Positions 4,981 to 6,702 of a stretch of DNA of 6,702 nt are shown in pieces (within the stretch, counting starts at the first letter, position 1; every line of letters begins with the position of its first letter). The translations under genes were made by a program, and so were the position numbers. Source of the stretch: Thermoplasmatota archaeon (GTDB lineage Archaea; Thermoplasmatota; Thermoplasmata; GCA-020350865; JAUVCJ01); assembly GCA_030595765.1 (NCBI GenBank), contig JAUVCJ010000134.1, forward strand, positions 1 to 6,702, read 5' to 3'. The notes under the pieces were generated by a model. The model saw only the letters and a program-made list of their open reading frames with translations, made no database searches and was not told where the DNA came from.

Positions 4981-5973
4981 ATGACAGGTAAGATAAGTAC
5001 GGTCCATATTGTTCTTGTAACAGCAATGGTAATCATGGCCTTCGGATTCGGCTATGTAGCTAGTGAGCTCATTGCCGATGGAAATAATGGAACTGGCGAT
5101 CAAGGGACAGGGGATCAGGGGACTGGAGATAATGGAACAAGTGACCAGGGAACTGGAAATGACATTAGCTCAAAAATCACAGTTATGGATGATATGGGAG
5201 TTATGGTGGAACTTGATGGATACCCCCAACGCATAGTGTCTTTGGCTCCAAGCAACACAGAAATAATCTACGAACTTGAGGTGGAAAGTTTGCTGGTTGC
5301 AGTTGATACGGCTTCTAACTACCCTTCTGAAGTTGCAGATCTACCCAAGATAAACACATGGCCCAGCATAAGCGTTGAGGCAGTAATAGCCTATGAACCA
5401 GATCTGGTGCTAGCTCATGAGATCGTCAAGAGCCAGGTTGCTGGTCTTCGTGCAGTCGGGCTCAAAGTTGTAACACTAGCTCCTAATTCAATCACAGATA
5501 TCTACACAAACATAAGGCTTGTAGGATATCTTACCAACTCCAGCGCGGCCGCTGAGCAACTCGTTGGAGAATTGGAGATCAGAGAGAACGCAATTACCTC
5601 GATAACTGTTGGTAATACAAGCCTTTTAAGACCAACCGTCCTCTACGACATGGGATCATTTTACACCACCGGAGCCGGAACGTTCCAGAATGACATCATT
5701 CTGCTTGCAGGCGGGGTCAACATCGCATCCGCAACAGGACTGGAGTGGCCACAATTGAGCAAGGAATTCATTCTTGAGTCAGACCCGGATGTTATTCTAT
5801 TCAACAGTTGGTCTGATTTCAATACTGCACCGCCTACGGGAATGGAGGGATTGAGTGCTGTTATCAATGGGAAGACACACCTTATCAATGCAGACACAAT
5901 ATCAAGGACTGGTCCTAGAGTTCTAGATGCACTAGAAGAATTGTTTGAGCTTATCCACCCCGAATTGGCTTGA
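4981..5973 (+). CDS. BtuF/FepB-like ABC transporter substrate-binding protein, membrane-anchored
   Basis: A 330-residue extracytoplasmic binding protein for a cobalamin or iron-chelate importer. Residues 5-27 form a hydrophobic N-terminal segment (signal or anchor) with no Cys lipobox, so it is probably tethered by this helix. A linker follows, made of five 5-residue repeats (GTGDQ, GTGDQ, GTGDN, GTSDQ, GTGND; residues 37-61). The binding domain begins with a DDMG...VELDGYPQRIVSLAPSNTEIIYEL pattern (70-99), where Glu94 corresponds to the first glutamate that docks on the permease. EWPQLSKEFIL (255-265) carries the second, Glu262, before SDPDVILF. These are the typical family 14 (helical-backbone) motifs. 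A FecCD-type permease gene follows 135 bases downstream. Substrate is uncertain: vitamin B12, heme and Fe-siderophore binding proteins share these motifs. Two N-G-T sequons in and just before the linker (Asn36, Asn51) could be glycosylated on the cell surface. Confidence 0.92.
   Translation: MTGKISTVHIVLVTAMVIMAFGFGYVASELIADGNNGTGDQGTGDQGTGDNGTSDQGTGNDISSKITVMDDMGVMVELDGYPQRIVSLAPSNTEIIYELEVESLLVAVDTASNYPSEVADLPKINTWPSISVEAVIAYEPDLVLAHEIVKSQVAGLRAVGLKVVTLAPNSITDIYTNIRLVGYLTNSSAAAEQLVGELEIRENAITSITVGNTSLLRPTVLYDMGSFYTTGAGTFQNDIILLAGGVNIASATGLEWPQLSKEFILESDPDVILFNSWSDFNTAPPTGMEGLSAVINGKTHLINADTISRTGPRVLDALEELFELIHPELA
5089..5163 (+). repeat. Five tandem 15-bp repeats encoding the GTGDQ-type linker
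   Basis: The units start at 5089, 5104, 5119, 5134 and 5149 and each encodes a GT-[G/S]-x-x pentapeptide. The DNA copies differ mainly at third codon positions (GGA/GGG, ACT/ACA, GAT/GAC), which suggests the peptide spacer has been kept while the DNA drifted. Copy number is likely to vary between strains by slippage. Confidence 0.85.
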
Positions 5974-6108
5974 GTTTGCTTGAGCTTGAACCTATTGGAG
6001 AATGTGAGCATTGGAAAAACCATTGGAAAAAATAAGAACGCTAGACGTCAGGAGAACGCAGATAAATAGGCTCATTGTTGAGACATTTGCCCAGGGAGAT
6101 GATTAAGA
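5974..6108 (+). other. Gap between binding protein and permease; possible second promoter
   Basis: This 135-base gap is longer than in the minus-strand operon. It holds two adjacent copies of CATTGGAAAAA (6009-6019 and 6021-6031) and an AT-rich GATAAATAGG (6061-6070) that could be a weak TATA box starting transcription near 6090, just before the permease ribosome site. No clear terminator hairpin or T-run follows the binding-protein gene, so co-transcription is equally possible. Confidence 0.35.
6095..6103 (+). promoter_or_regulatory. Strong Shine-Dalgarno site fixing the permease TTG start
   Basis: GGAGATGAT matches the ideal GGAGGTGAT at eight of nine positions and lies five bases before TTG 6109. 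The ATG inside it (6099) opens a frame of only seven codons and is not the start. Confidence 0.75.
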
Positions 6109-6702
6109 TTGGAGGAGCCTGAGAACAAAAAGAGACCTGCAAGGCTAGGTTGGGTCCCATCCTTGATGATGCTTCTTGCGCTTCTGGTAGCATCCGCTTT
6201 TCTGGGGTTGATGGCAGGGCCAGCAGGCCCGATATCCACTGAAGACCTTCCTGGTATGAATTTCGCCACCTTCCTCTCCATCATTCTCGGGGATGGAGGC
6301 AGTGTTAACCCTGTCCACAGGCTCATAATCATGGACATCAGGTTGCCAAGAGTGCTAATGGGTGGCCTAATAGGCGCCAGCCTGGCTGTTGCTGGAGTTG
6401 CAATGCAGGGAATGTTCCGCAACCCCATGGCAGACCCGTTCATCGTAGGAGTAAGTGCAGGTGCTGGCTTGGGCGCGGCAATGTCAATACTGATGGACAT
6501 CAGCCTCATGGGCATGCTAGGGGTCAGCACATCAGTGGTGCCGCAGAACTACAGCCTGCCTATCATGGCGTTCTTGGGAGCATTGGGCACCCTGTTCGTT
6601 GTTTACAACATGGCCAAAGTAGGAGGCAGGGTAGATGTCAAGACCCTGCTGCTTGCTGGCATTGCCATCGGGTCCTTCCTATCAGCAGTCACTGCCTTGA
6701 TG
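6109..6702 (+). CDS. FecCD/BtuC-like ABC transporter permease, 3' end cut by window edge
   Basis: The first 198 codons of a polytopic permease, in frame to the last base; full-length relatives are usually about 330-360 residues. After a charged cytosolic N-terminus (EEPENKKRP) come a first membrane helix (about 17-36) and then the family core: RLPRVLMGGLIGASLAVAGVAMQG (78-101), RNPMADPFIVGVSAGAGLG (104-122) and the start of LLLAGIAIGSF (180-190). RxPR, the AGxxxQ segment and NPxAxPxxxGxxxGA are the diagnostic motifs of permeases for cobalamin, heme and Fe-siderophores. It would pair as a dimer with a BtuD/FecE ATPase, probably encoded past the right edge, and with the binding protein upstream. 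The TTG start at 6109 is chosen because of the strong Shine-Dalgarno site; there is no in-frame ATG before the first helix. The Met-rich loop at 131-150 is somewhat long between helices. Confidence 0.93.
   Translation, partial: MEEPENKKRPARLGWVPSLMMLLALLVASAFLGLMAGPAGPISTEDLPGMNFATFLSIILGDGGSVNPVHRLIIMDIRLPRVLMGGLIGASLAVAGVAMQGMFRNPMADPFIVGVSAGAGLGAAMSILMDISLMGMLGVSTSVVPQNYSLPIMAFLGALGTLFVVYNMAKVGGRVDVKTLLLAGIAIGSFLSAVTALM

Noticed and set aside
6099..6122. ATG 6099 as the permease start.
   Set aside because: It runs into TGA after seven codons; it is part of the Shine-Dalgarno sequence for TTG 6109.

Overview
The window looks archaeal. AT-rich TATA-type boxes sit about 25 bases ahead of predicted starts, and one gene (the OPT transporter) appears leaderless. 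Inner genes have Shine-Dalgarno sites, and two of them start with TTG. The solute-binding protein has an N-terminal membrane anchor and a Gly/Thr/Asp/Asn/Gln-rich linker instead of a bacterial lipobox. A euryarchaeote, possibly of the Thermoplasmata, is my guess; no rRNA or other decisive marker is present.

Layout. (1) Bases 1-585, minus strand: the N-terminal 195 codons of a COG1407-type metallophosphoesterase, cut by the left edge. (2) Bases 586-1269: a gene-poor gap holding copy A of a structured repeat (654-751), a stretch with only a doubtful small reading frame, and an imperfect tandem array of 50-bp units (1071-1232). (3) Bases 1270-4610, minus strand: a tight three-gene operon read from 4610 downward, encoding an OPT-family oligopeptide transporter, a PqqD-like (RRE-fold) protein and an M29-type metallo-aminopeptidase. 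The genes are 24 bases apart (3 if the GTG start is used) and then overlap by 3 bases. (4) Bases 4611-4980: a divergent intergenic region with the OPT promoter, copy B of the structured repeat in the opposite orientation (4752-4849) and the promoter of the next gene. (5) Bases 4981-6702, plus strand: a BtuF/FepB-like substrate-binding protein followed by a FecCD/BtuC-like permease truncated at the right edge. This is the start of a cobalamin or Fe-siderophore ABC importer whose ATPase presumably lies beyond the window.

How the genes work together. The minus-strand operon suggests peptide uptake (OPT) followed by cytosolic hydrolysis (M29), with a PqqD-like peptide-binding domain of unknown role between them. 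The plus-strand genes form a second, independent import system. The most unusual item is the pair of roughly 98-bp, two-hairpin repeats. They differ at few positions, and two of the differences are compensatory base-pair changes. In one orientation each copy lies just upstream of the promoter of a gene (the phosphoesterase and the binding protein). They could be a small RNA family, a shared cis-regulatory element or a miniature mobile element.
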